Origin: Vicia villosa
Lineage: Eukaryota > Streptophyta > Magnoliopsida > Fabales > Fabaceae
DNA: 64,000 bases
Assembly: GCF_029867415.1 (NCBI RefSeq)
Contig: NW_026705573.1
Location: 419,001 to 483,000, forward strand
Direction: 5' to 3'
The translations under genes were made by a program, and so were the position numbers. Position 1 is the stretch's first letter, and every line of letters begins with the position of its first letter. Of this stretch, positions 29,343 to 41,345 are shown in pieces. The notes under the pieces were generated by a model. The model ran no database searches and was not told where the DNA came from. It worked only from the letters and a program-made list of their open reading frames with translations.

Positions 29343-31195
29343 GTATTTTTATTTTAAGATATTTGTATCTAATTTCTTATCAAACGAGTTTTTCTATCTT
29401 ACAAGGAAACAAATAAATGTCCTGACTAAGAAAAATTTAAAAAAATACATGCTTTTAATATCCATTGAATGTATTGAGTTAAAGTGCACCAGCCAACCAT
29501 TGAAAATCTTTTGTTGAGTAGGTTATGTTGTAATCTTGAATTTTCAAAATCATGTGTTTTCACTAGTACAAAAATGTTAATTTATTTTGGTGTTATTCAT
29601 AAAATGTGGAAGCAAAAACAAATGGTAGTTCCTTTGCAAAGAAATGTGTTTTTAAGCATAGTCTAGTAAGAAACATTTTTCTGAGGGTGGTGCTAAGGTG
29701 TTAAACTGTATCTTGGATGACCATTCACTCTCATTTTTTCATGAATTTTGATCTATTATTTTGACATTTGCTTATGTCTATCAATAAATCAATAAATATA
29801 TAAATGAGATATGTATTACTTTGTGAATTTATCTCATATAAGTGCATGTATGATCTACATCAAATCTATCACATTGCTTCTAAAATCAATGTATCTTATA
29901 TTGGTCATACATGTTGTAGTTAAATGAGATATATTCCAATGTAAGATGTATCTTAGATGAAAACTATTTAGAAGGAAACTATAAAGAAAATGCTGGTTGT
30001 GCAAAAATGCAGGCCAACAAGTTATTGTCATGCTACATAAAGTAATTTGTATCTTCTATTGAAGTGATAAGAACACAAGTTAGAAGGGATATATTACTAT
30101 TATATACACTATATTTATTCATAAGAACATCAAAATAAAAACGTCAGATATTATGACAAAAAATAGACTATCAGGTGAGATCAAATTTAACAACTTTGCA
30201 CCCCTTTTTGGAAATATTCATAATTTGACGGCATGCTTCGAAAATACGTTTTTTTCCAAGGAACTACCATTGCCTTACCCATCCATAATAAGTGAACAAC
30301 AAAAAACAAATTAAGACAACTATAATTAAAATCAGTAAGACAATTGACTTTGAAAAATCTATAGTAGCACATAACTTGCTCAACAAAGGATTGTTTGTAG
30401 TTGGAAATGAGGCTTTTAGTTGCTATTCGAAAAAGGAGAATCAAATTATATAAATTTGAAAATATCATTGTTAGGACTTACATTTGTTATTATGCCGTGA
30501 AAAAAAGACTAATAATGAAAAATCAAAAGAAGCATTGTAATAATTATTTTTTGGCGTTATCTATTGGCGAAAGACACGTGGAAGCAAATTGAAGACATGA
30601 TCCATGCAAATAGGAAATAACTCAATTTTTGAAAAAAAAAGAAAAGACCGTTTAAGACAGTTATTTTGATTTAGTATAAATAGGGGTTCTAGCATCAGGA
30701 TTCGGTGTGTTCAATTATTTACAAACTCATATTACCCAAAGTATCTAGTATGTTGAGAAAAGAGTCATCACTAAGTGAAATGTAGGTATGAAACACTATT
30801 TCCTTTTATTCAATGCAAAATAAATTTTATTAAGTTATTCAATGCACTTTACTGTTTTGTTAAATTCCTTTTTACATTCCTCTTCATTAATACAAATAAT
30901 TTCTACATTACTTTGAAGAATTTGTTCTCATATTAAAATCTCCATCTTTAAACATAATTTACGACAAACTTTAAAAACTTAGGCACATATATTTTAGGAT
31001 TAATCTAGTTGATCCTGCAACCAACCAAATTATTATTAGTATTTAGAAGACTACAAGTTATTTACTAAATTTCACGGTAATTAACTACGTAAACCGTTTT
31101 TAGCATTACCATAACAACTTCATAGTAATCCACCTCGAAGATAATTATAATGTTCATGAATCCCTATGAATCAAGAAGAATCCATTAAATGAGGA
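29343..31195. other. AT-rich intergenic sequence with a short inverted motif pair
   Basis: No gene is supported. The phrase AATGGTAGTTCCTT occurs near 29620 and, inverted, near 30257; the same phrase marks the segmental repeats at 37.6-41.3 kb. A TATAAATAGGGG box at 30675-30686 is followed about 75 nt later by a 12-codon ORF and then GTATGA, a possible donor. This could be the start of a small transcription unit but is not enough to call a gene. Confidence 0.4.
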
Positions 31196-31199
31196 TGAC

Positions 31200-32556
31200 T
31201 TATTTCTAATATTAATCCTCGCATTGTCAAAGCTTCCAATCACTTATGGAAGGTAACAGCTCCGTCTAAAATTCTTTTTATCGGTTGGAGGATTATACAC
31301 AATAGACTATCAACCAAAGATTAATTACATAAGAGGGGTGTGACGGAGGTTAGTGGAGATCTTAAGTGTGTTTTTTATTTGTCAGAGGAAGAATGTCTAT
31401 CGCATCTTTTAGGGGGTTGTGTGGTCGTGAAATTTTTTTGGAAGAAGGTGTTCGAGTAAATTGATTGCGGTGCGGTAGGGGTGTTCGCGGGCCGGTTTGG
31501 TTCGGTTTTGAGAGAATCCGATACCCAAACCAATTAAAATTAAATGGATTGGTTTGGATTGGGTTTATAAATTTTTGCGATAAAGCCCAAACCGAACCGA
31601 TCCGAGAAACAACGGATTGGTTTGGGTTGGATTGATCGGGTAGATAAAAATTGCAAAAATATTTTTAAAAAATAACTTATTTACAAAAATTAATTTTTCA
31701 TAATATTATAAAAAATATAATATTAATAGTGTTCAAATTTAAATATTATACTACAAAATTTTCTCTAATAGATTCAAAAATATCTCACAAAATTAATCTC
31801 TAAGATTAAGACTTTTGAATCTATAACTAGTCACTTCAATTAATATAATAATGAATGTGTTTCATAACTTTATGTTCATTTATCATATTACACTATCAAT
31901 TTTCTAATAATAAATTAAAATAGCATAACTTGTCCACACACAACATTTTATTTTTTTCTTATTGAAGTTGAATGCTTTGTAGTAATTTTCATGATAATTA
32001 ATTATGGTTGGTTTGGGTTGGGCTTGCGGGTAGAAAGTTGAAAATCCGATGCCCGAACCGATTGTCATTGAATTTCATTGGTTTGGTTCGGTTCTTGCCC
32101 GAACTGAAAAAATATCCAACCCAAACACTATGATTTGGTTCGGATTCTGGTTTGGTTCGGTTTACCCGAACCAATGAACACCCCTACGGTGCGGTTTTAA
32201 CTTTGGAAGAGTTCAAGGAGTTCTTTTTTTCCATTGAGAAGGTGAAGATATTAGCCAAAAAATTTATGTTAGTGGTCATTTGGTTATCAACTGCGCGATG
32301 CATTTGGAATAGGCGCAATGCGATCATTTTTAGGAATGCTTCGTTTAGTTTTTTCGAATGTATTTCAGAGATTATGTTTAACTCTTGGAAGTGGCTATGT
32401 TCTTATTACAATCTAGCGGACTCTTGTAACTTTCATGTTTGGAATATTCTTCCTCTCTTTTTTTTTCGAGAAGTAGAAGTTTTCTGTGTTGTTTTTTCGG
32501 TCGGGGTATCCCTTATTCTCCTTATCAATTCCATTGCTTATTAAAAAAATATTAGT
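31200..32556 (+). pseudogene. LINE 3' end fragment (zf-RVT region), split by a hAT MITE
   Basis: The part before the MITE (31230-31467) reads like the zinc-binding domain after plant L1 reverse transcriptase (APSKILFIGWRIIHNRLSTKD, then RGV). After the MITE the C-terminal W..RN..IF pattern appears (CIWNRRNAIIFRNASF, near 32300-32345). The sequence ends at a short A-tail (32543-32549). Stops and frame changes show a dead, 5'-truncated copy. Confidence 0.75.
31476..32186. mobile_element. hAT-type MITE, 711 bp
   Basis: The terminal inverted repeats are TAGGGGTGTTC at the left and GAACACCCCTA at the right. A perfect 8-bp target duplication CGGTGCGG lies on both sides (31468-31475 and 32187-32194). 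Subterminal parts are rich in GGTTTGGTTCGG motifs in both orientations; the interior is AT-rich and non-coding. The 8-bp duplication and termini identify the hAT superfamily. It interrupts the LINE fragment and is therefore younger than it. Confidence 0.9.
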
Positions 32557-32859
32557 GGTTTAATTTTTTTTAAAATACTTTTAATTTAATAAAAAATAAT
32601 ATTTTTTAAGCTTTTTTTGTAAATATGTTTTTTAATTCATAATAATTAGAATTGTTTTTATATTTTAGTATTTGTATTGAGGATGAATTATTAAATAATT
32701 TTATTAAATTAAAAATAGTGTTATTCTTTATTATTATGTACTAAGTAACTGTAGCCTTATAGAAAGAAAACATGTATATCAGAATACTAGATAGAATAGA
32801 ATTCAAAAGAACAACTATCTCTCCAATAGAAAGGTGTTTGTGATGCCATCCTCCAAGTC

Positions 32860-33435
32860 TTCTTTTTAATTTATCAACAATAGGTCTCTAAACCGCACAC
32901 CTCTTCGGATTAATCCCCACCAAAATATCAAGAAAAACAAACAAAGAGGAACTAATATCACAACAAAGAAAGGACGAAGCCGCTTGGATAAAGTCCGGTT
33001 AAGATTAACCCCAAAAAGCCTACTCTTAGATAAATTAACTTTTAAATCGGAAACAAGTTCAAATCCTCTAAGAATAGCCTTGAAAGCCCAAAGATTATCC
33101 CACAAATCCTCTCCGATAAGCTCGGTGTCATCCGCAAATTGGAGAATCTCCAAAGTAGAATGAGAATCCAAAGGAAAACCCTTAAACTCCCCAAAGACGC
33201 AAGCCCTTCCATCACTAATAAAAAAAGGAACGGAGATAACAAATCCCCTTGCCTTAACCCCCTCGACACCTCGAAATCCCCCGTTGAACTACCATTCACA
33301 AGAATCGACATGGAACTATTAAACACAGGGGCTTCAATCCATCTCCTCTATCGCTCATCAAACCCCATTTTCCGAAGCAAGAACCTAAGAAAATCCCAAA
33401 ACACACAATCATAAACCTTTTCAAACAACAACTCG
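32860..33435 (-). pseudogene. LINE reverse transcriptase fragment
   Basis: On the minus strand the conserved L1-type RT core is visible: VNGSSTGDFEVSRGLRQGD followed by LLSPFLFLLVMEGL (about 33300-33195), then after a frame change LQFADDTELIGE with the catalytic F-A-D-D (about 33150-33110), then NLSKSRLFGVN (about 33030-33000). The fragment is truncated at both ends and frameshifted, so it is inactive. Its orientation is opposite to the neighbouring LINE 3' end. Confidence 0.85.
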
Positions 33436-33860
33436 TAGGTTCAATGCACTTTCCGTAATTTCCTTTGATGTATTTATTATATGCGTTGAACATACCTCCC
33501 TTTAAACTGATTTTTCTATCTTCATTTTTATTTAATTGAAGAATATATAACTTTAAAAGTATTTAAACTGATGTATTTTTTTTTCAATAAAAAAAAGTAT
33601 TAAAAATTTCCGATAATTGAAAGAATCCAATATAAAAATTAAAACAATATTACTATCTTTCATTTTACCATTAAATTATTTTGCCTATATATAATATTCA
33701 AATTTATTTTATTCCCTAATTTTATCATTTTTCTATTTTTAAAATTATGGTAAAAGTTATAAATTCACCGTATCAGAGTTTTCTTAACTAGATAATACTC
33801 CATCTTTTAAAAAGTCATTAATTTATTTAAACTTTTTTATTAAATATATCATTTTACTAT
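33436..33860. repeat. AT-rich repeat, intact paralogue of the site hit by Helitron 1
   Basis: This block beginning TAGGTTCAATGCACTTTCCG is repeated at 43316-43538 and continues at 47292-47440. Here the junction ATATAATATTCAAATTT (near 33690) is uninterrupted; in the second copy a Helitron sits exactly inside it. The function is unknown. Confidence 0.85.
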
Positions 33861-34460
33861 TTTTAAAAAGAGAATTTCTTTGTAGACCCCCCAATGAGGA
33901 GAACTCCTGCGGGAAACTCAAAATACCCCTATTTCGGAAATGCATTTTCGAAGTAATTTTTTTCTTCAGATTTTCCTAGAATTCGGAAATGCATCTCCAA
34001 AAACATCAAATGGGGGGTGTTTTTGGAGATGCATTTCCGAAAGCTCCGAAAATTAAAAAAAAACGTTGGATTTAAGTATCAGCTATTGTTTCGGAGATGT
34101 ATATCCGAAATAATCTGTTCATATACAGTTTTCCCTCCTTCACTATTTCATCATTTTCATCACAAACCCTCTCCAAAACCTCCATCATTCTCAATCAATT
34201 TTCGTCTCAAAATCAAGTTTCAAACAATTGATCATACTAAAGGGAGCATAGAAAGCTGTAATTTGAGGTAAACATCATTCATTTTATCTCCTATTACACT
34301 ACATTGTTGATGATTTAGTAGACTGAAAACTACGTTAGTTCGGAAGTACATTTCCGAAATAAATCACCTAACAAATTTCAGAAATGTACTTCCGAAATAA
34401 GCCCTTGCAGAAATAAAAAACAGTTATAACAGATTTAGTATATTTTTGCATATGTTAGGT

Positions 34461-36227
34461 ATGGTGCATCCGGACAACATTGTCGCCGATGACTTAGAAG
34501 TTCCGGAAGGGGTCAACGTTGATAAAGGGCCGGTTAACGATGTTAAAAACATGATCATTGCGGTGGATGTTCGATAACAATTTACAAATGATATGAGCTC
34601 CGCTTGTCGTGAACATTTGCTTGATTGGGTTCAAAGTGAAGCTACTAAATTTGGATTTTGCATTGTCATATTAAGGTCCGACAATGGAAGTATTAGACGG
34701 AAAGCTTTTGTCGTGTTGAATTGCGAGAGGGGTGGGAAGTTTGTTCCAACAAACCAGGTGTTAAAACACGAAGACACGGGATCGAGAAAGTGTGGGTGTC
34801 CGTTTAAGTTGCGCGTGACTCGTAGGATTGATGATTTGTGGCATTTTAGCATCATTTGAAGAGTTCATAATCATGTCTTGGAAAGCAAGCTACACGGGCA
34901 TCCAATTGCGTGTCGGTTGTCCCGCGAAGAGAAGAATGTTATTTCAAACTTATCGAAAATCAAAGTGGCGCCGAGAAACATACTTGCTGATTTGAAGCGA
35001 AAAAAACCGGAGAGTGTTTCAAATATAAAGCAAGTATACAATGAACGGCACAATATTAAAGTCTTGAAAATGGGCACGAGGTCGGAAATCCAACAACTTT
35101 TTAAACTTTTGGGCTATAACCAATACGTTTCAAGCTTCCAGACGTGTGAGGACAAAGTTACGGTGCGTGACATATTTTGGACTTATCCCGAAAGTATCAA
35201 GTTGTTCAACACATTTCCAACCGTTCTTGTAATGGATTCTACGTACAATACTAACAAGTATAGGCTTCCGCTTCTAGAGATTGTCGGTGTGACCTCGACG
35301 GACAAGACATTTTCGGTTGGATTTGCTTTTTTGGAATGTAGGAAAGAAGATAACTTTACATGGGCTTCGGGAATATGTAAGTCTTTGTTGGTTGATCAGA
35401 AGACTATGCCAAGTGTCATTATTACCGACCGAGATAATGCTTTGATGAATGCGGTCGATACCGTCTTCCCGATATCGACCATATTACTTTGCCGGTATCA
35501 CATAACGTGCAATGTGAGAAGTAAACTCAAACCCGCGGTTGGCACGAAAGAAAAAAAGGATGACAACGGTAACATCATCAAAGCCTGTGTTGTGGTGGAC
35601 AAGATTATGGCCGCATGGAGGGAGATTTTAGATGCACGTTCCGAAGAGTTGTACACCGAGAAAGTGGTACAATTCCGGATTTTGTGTGTTTCTTTGAACA
35701 CTTTTTGTCATTACGTCGAGAGTAATATCCTTGACAAAGTAAAAGAAAAAGTTGTTTATGCTTGGACGGATCGAGTGAGACATCTTGGTTGCACTACAAC
35801 TAACCGAGTTGAATCCGCACATACGGCGTTGAAGAGATGGTTGGGTGATAGCAAGGGGGATTTGTGTCGGGGATGGGACACCGTGAACCAAATGCTCCAA
35901 AATCTACACAATAAAATCCAAACATCATTTAGTCGGAGCAAGACGGTTATGGAACACCGGTTTAAGGGCCAAAATTTATTCTCGCAATTGATTTACAACA
36001 TATCCCGTTCGGGATTGAATTTAATTTTTCATGAGCCCAAGCGGGCGGAGACAACGGGGCCGGATAGTTCAAAATGCGGGTTCACAATTAGAAAAACCTA
36101 CGGGCTTCCATGTGCTTGTATACTTTCTAAAAAGATGAAGTTGAATTCACTGATACGCATGGATGAAGTAATTGACCATTGGAAAAAGCTCCATTTTGAT
36201 GATTTTGAGCCGCCGAAAGAAAAATGA
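34461..36227 (+). pseudogene. MULE transposase (FAR1-like), two in-frame stops
   Basis: One continuous frame starts at ATG 34461 (MVHPDNIVADDLEVP) and runs to TGA at 36225-36227, about 588 codons. It is broken by TAA at 34575-34577 and TGA at 34857-34859. A FAR1-like DNA-binding region with a C-x1-C pair (KCGCPFKLR) comes first. The MULE transposase core follows with VLVMDSTYNTNKY, FLECRKEDNFTWA and IITDRDNALMNA, which carry the conserved acidic positions of the family. The SWIM-type zinc finger expected near the end appears as YGLPCACI. The two stops make it inactive unless read through. The 3' end runs out of frame just before the OTU-like region. Confidence 0.85.
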
Positions 36228-37236
36228 ATCCAAAATTACCATCTCCGATGAGTTGGAAGTGGTAATGGATAAGTTTTCTAAAGCGGATGACACCATGAAA
36301 ATGCACATAAAAGAACAATTGCGAAAAATTATATTTCCGGAGACCGCTGATTTGAAACTGCCATCTCAACTGGTTAAAACCAAAGGTGCGCCTAAAAAGC
36401 CGAAAAGTACCCAAGAAGACACATCAACCAAACAAGATCCTTCCTACTTTGAACATGTTAATGCATTGATCCTGGATTCACCAACACCAAAGTTCAAGTG
36501 TAGTGCTAACAAAGGGGCCCGTATTTCGAAGCCGCCGCGCACACCTCCGATAAAAAAACCTCTGATGATCTACATTGATGAGATGCCGCTTTTTATGCAC
36601 AAATATATTGATAACATAGTTGATGTTGGCACCGACGGTAATTGGGGGTATCGAGCCGTTGCCGGTTTGCTTGGAAGAGGAGAAGAAAATCACACTCTTA
36701 TTCGACGGGCACTTATTTCGGAGTTGACTTCGCATAGGGACATCTACGGCCGACTCTATGAAAATCAAGAAAACTTTGATAAACTTCATGATTCCCTTGT
36801 TCCATCACTAAGCGGTCACGCCCCGATTTCGAAATGGATGTCATTCCCTGAAATGGGCCATCTTATAGCAAGTGCGTACGATCGGGTGTGTGTCGATTTG
36901 ACGAGATTTGGATATTTGGAGACATTTTTTCTGCTTCATAGTCACCCCCCTTTGGACGCGTCTAGCCGTGTCATCTGTATCGGGTATCTAAGATCGTGCC
37001 ACTTTGTGCAAGTTTTTTTGAAACCGAGGTGTCCTATACAGGCTACTTTTTGTCAGTGGACAGATACTTGGTCGGATCCTTTTGTTGAAAGAATGACGGA
37101 GTTTATTGAAATGATGAAGCAAGAGCGTGAGGAAAATAGAGAGCAGTCGAAGAACTTACTGGTTTTAGATTTTACCGGACCCTTTTTGTTTGTAATGACC
37201 GGGTGTGTGTCATTTTTTGTATGTATTGTCGTTTAG
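36172..37236 (+). pseudogene. OTU-like cysteine protease region of the MULE, catalytic Cys lost
   Basis: A second frame, overlapping the end of the transposase frame, encodes ESKITISDELEVVMDKF and then an OTU-like domain. The probable original was one fused or continuous protein, with a frameshift near 36215-36230 separating the parts. The OTU signature is normally D-G-N-C-G-(F/Y)-R; here it reads DGNWGYRAV (about 36640), so the catalytic cysteine is replaced by tryptophan. The conserved histidine is still recognisable in SCHFVQVFL (about 37000). Such OTU-like domains occur with some plant MULE transposases; their role there is unclear. This copy should have no protease activity. Confidence 0.75.
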
Positions 37237-37617
37237 AATGTAAAATCAAACCGATTCAATACATATATAATATACTTATATTTTATGTTGTCATTGTTTA
37301 TGTTTTGCTTATGCTTGGTTGAATTTGTTATTATTTGTCAAAACAGACTGCACAACTCAAGACTCAAATTTCAGGTCTGTTTCTGCTTAATTTGGAAGTA
37401 TATTTCTGAAATTTAATTGTTTTTAGGCTGTTTTCGGAAGTACATTTTCGAAACATCCACTGAAAGCAATATAAAGTTTGTTGGATCATTATTACTCCAA
37501 TAAATCTATAAATACTACTCCAATCTTTTTCATCAACATCAAGCCACAAAACAACAATGACACAAACCTACTCGCACCTTGCGTTTGTCTATTTCAGCAA
37601 TGGCTACCCGATGCCGT

Positions 37618-40600
37618 TCCTTTTGTTATTTACAAGCTATGAATCTGCACAAACAATTATAAATATATAACAAAAAACAAATACAATATTACCTATATTC
37701 CTTATAAGTTATTCTCCATATCAATAAATTATAATTTAATAATATTTTATATTCATAATATTTTAGATTTTTATACATTTTAACAAATAATTTATAAAAA
37801 GACCATCATATAAAATAAAATTAAAATTATTACTATCTATTTTTTTACTACGATTTAACACTGTCATCTATATATCTTTTCGAATTATTTTACAAACAAA
37901 AGAAATTCATATTTATTATATAAACCATTTTATATTATTTTCATTTTAGTAATTAGCAAAATTTTCAATTTAGAAAGAGGTTTTTTTTTCATTGTCTTGA
38001 CATTTTATTTTAACAACAAAATTGGTCGGCCAATTCACAATCTTTTAAAATTTAAACCATCTATTACAAAATCGTGACACATAATATTTTATAGTTTTTC
38101 TAACGTCATTAACTTTGATTCTCGTATGAATGTAGGTAGTTCATGCTTATAAGCTAAACGTAAACATCTTTTTGTTGAAAAATATATTTTGTATTCTTGA
38201 TATTTCAAGATGACTTGTTATCCTTATAGTGTTAAAGTTTATTTTTTGGGTCATTGACAGAATAAAGAGAAATTCTAGTTAAAGTTTATTTTTTGGGTCA
38301 TTGACAGAATAAAGAGAAATTCTAGTGATGAACTTTTCATAAAGGAGTTGTGAAGGTGTCAATTTGGCTTTTAAAAGATAATTCATTTAGTTTTCATCAT
38401 GATTTTTGTGATTATATGATATTTTGACGGACGTTCATAAGAATCAGTTTAGTGTACACATTAGTATTATATCTTGTATGACTTATTTCTTTATCTATTC
38501 GATAGTAGTTGCACAACACTTTATAGAGTAAGAAAAGGTAATCCTTTTATGTTGGTTTAATTTTAATAAATATTTTTAATAATTAAATAAATATTTTGAC
38601 CAAAATTTCAACATTTTTAAAAGCATATATCCTTCATTTCCTTGTGTTATTTACAAGATTTGAAACCTGCGCAAACACTAAATAAATACATAATAAAAAA
38701 CAAATAAAATATTACCTATATTCCATATAAGTTATTCTCCATGCCAATAAATTATGATTTAATAATATTTTTTATTCATAATATTTTAGATTTTTATACA
38801 TTTTAACAAATAATTGGTAAAAAGAAAAAACCATCATATAAAATAAAATTATTACCATCTGTTTTTTATTACGATTTAACACTTTCATTTATATATCTTT
38901 TCGAAATTTTTTACAAACAAACTAAATTTATATTTAATATATAAACTATATTATATTATTTCCATTTTAGTAATTAACAAAATTTTCAATTTAGAAAGAG
39001 AGTTGTTTTTTCCTTGTCATGATATTTTCTTTTAACAACAAAATTGGTCTGGCAATTCGCAATCTTTTAAATTTTATACGATCCATTACAATATAGTGAC
39101 AAATAACACTTTATAGTTCTTCTAACGTCATTATCATGTAGTAACAAAAAATTATAAAGGAAAAAATAGTAATGGGCATTCTCATATGAGTGTAGGTAGT
39201 TCATGGCTATTAGCCAAACATAAATATATTTTATTGGAAAAGATATTTTGTATTCTTGATATTTTAAGATGACTTGTTCTTCTTATTGTGTTAAAGTTTT
39301 TTTGTGGGGTCATTGATAGAATAAAGAGAAAAAACAAATGGTAGTTCCTTGACAAGCAAACAATTTCTGGACGTACATTCTAGTGATGAACTTTTAATAA
39401 AGGGGTTGCGAAGGTGTCAATTTGGGTTTTAAGAGATAATTCATTCAGTTTTCTACATGATTTCTCTGGCTATATGATATTTTGACAGGTGTTCATTAAG
39501 ATCAGTTTAGCGTACACATTAGTATTATATCTTGTATGACTTATTTCTTTACCAATTCGACAATAAACGCATAATACTTTCTAGAGTGAGAAAAAAATAT
39601 TTGGCCTAGCTATTGGCTACATACTTGCTCCACCTTAATTCTCTTCAAACTTTCTAACTAAGCACTTTTCTCATGAAATACATCCTACATGCAAGTCTTC
39701 AAATTTTGCACTTAGAACTACTGGAATGATAGACATAAAAGACATTATTTTAAGAGGTTATTAAATGGACTTCAGGTAAATCTCAATAATATCAATGATC
39801 TATATTCTAATCATAATATTGCCTCTAAAAGTAATTTCTTTTGTGATAGATTATTATTGTGTACAGTTTAACAGTTTACAAGACTAAACAACAAAATACC
39901 ATATTGTTAGAGAAATCAGAATGAAAATGAATAAACAGCCACCTAAAGACTAATTTGACACTTTAGGGCTCCCCTGTTTTCACTGTTAGATTGAGTTTCG
40001 AAAACATCTTTGTTTTCCAAGAAACTACCATTAGTTTCACCAATAAATTATATCAACAACCCATTAAAAAAAATTAACAGATTCAAAGCATATTTATTAC
40101 ATAAATTTTGATATAGATTCAAAAATTTATGTAGGATAAAAATACTAATGGACAAGCTTTGATTCTCATATTAGTGTAGGTAATTCATGCTTATATGCCA
40201 ACCATAAAAATATATTTGTTGAAAAAGATAATTTGTATTCTTGATATTTTAAAATGACTTGTTATCCTTACAATGTTAAAGTTTTTTTTTTTTTGGGTCA
40301 TTGATAGAATAAAGAGAAAAAACAAAAGATAGTTCCTTGGCAAGCAAACAAGTTTTTGATGTACATTCTAGTGATGAAATTTTCATAAAGGGGTTGCGAA
40401 TGTGTCAATTTGGGTTTTAAGAGATAACTCATTCAGTTTCAATCATAATTTCTCTAGCTATATGATAGTTTGATAGGCGTTCATAAGGATCAGTTTAGTG
40501 AACACATTAGTATTATATGTGTTATGATTTATTTCTTTATCAATTCAACAATAAATGCATAATACTCGTTCCACCTTAATTCTCTTTAAACTTTATTACT

Positions 40601-41345
40601 AAGCGCATTTATCATGAAATACATCATACATGCAGTCTTCAAATTTCGCACATAGAATTATTGGTATGATGAACATAAAAGACATTATTTCAAGAGGTTA
40701 TTAAATGGACTTCAGGTAGATCTCAGTAATATCGATGTTCTATATTCCATTCATAATATTGCCTCTAAAAGTACTCTCATTTGTGATTATCATATCTGCA
40801 GCTTTATAAATTGAGTTGAAAATTCTAAAGCAAATGCAAGTAATAGAAAATGTGGCCGAACAATTGTTATGCTTGCTATATTAATTAACTTTCAACTTCG
40901 GATAAAGCGATAATAAAATAAATCGTAAGTGATAGATTAAAAATGTGTACATTTTAACAGTTTACAAGACTAAACAACAAAAATATTATATAACTATAGA
41001 AATTAGGATGAAAATGAATGAACAGTCACCTAAGTATTAATATGACACTTTAGCGCTTCCCTTTAAGAAGTGTTCATTGTTAGATTGAGTTTCAAAAACA
41101 TCTTTGCTTTCCAAGATACTACCATTAGTTTCACCAATAAATTATATCAACAACTCTATCAAAAATTAAAAAATTCAAAGCAAATTTATTACATAAATTT
41201 TGATATATAGATTCAAAGCTTAAACTTCAATAATAACGAGAGATAAAAAAATAACATACCTTTAGATCTGCAAAAAGTAAATAAGAGAGTAAGATTCACT
41301 CTAACACTTCTTCACAATTCAATAATTTTTGTGTATTTTTAACAC
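37618..41345 (+). repeat. Segmental repeat array, direct partial copies
   Basis: Similar blocks recur with rearrangement. The block around GTTATTTACAAG ... TAGTAATTAACAAAATTTTC occurs at 37630-38130 and 38640-39140. The block around GTGTAGGTAGTTCATG ... GTACACATTAGTATTATATC occurs at 38130-38470, 39180-39540 and 40160-40520. The block around CCACCTTAATTCTC ... TTAAATGGACTTCAGGTA occurs at 39630-39790 and 40571-40730. Spacing is close to 0.95-1 kb. An inverted copy lies at 58.4-63.3 kb. The middle block contains a short protein-like stretch (SSLARKQVFDVHSSDE) but no intact gene. The class is unknown. Confidence 0.7.
38232..38325. repeat. Exact 47-bp tandem duplication
   Basis: The unit at 38232-38278 (TTAAAGTTTATTTTTTGGGT ... 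TTCTAG) is repeated without a mismatch at 38279-38325. The other copies of the segmental repeat lack the duplication and instead contain about 45 bp, including the GGTAGTTCCTTG motif, that is deleted here. Confidence 0.9.

Larger units (their letters stand above)
33880..37617 (+). mobile_element. Mutator-like element (MULE) remnant
   Basis: The block holds a MULE transposase frame and a following OTU-like frame. Both sides contain many variants of the palindrome TTCGGAAATGCATTTCCGAA (near 33934, 33982, 34024, 34093, 34341, 34384, then 37396 and 37435). At 37557-37617 a further open stretch starts (MTQTYSHLAFVYF...) but is cut off where the segmental repeat begins. Terminal inverted repeats and a target duplication could not be fixed, so the borders are approximate and the right end is probably truncated. 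Confidence 0.75.

Noticed and set aside
32152..32544. 130-codon open frame as a gene
   Set aside because: Its first codons lie in the end of the hAT MITE and the rest is the LINE 3' end; the fusion is accidental.
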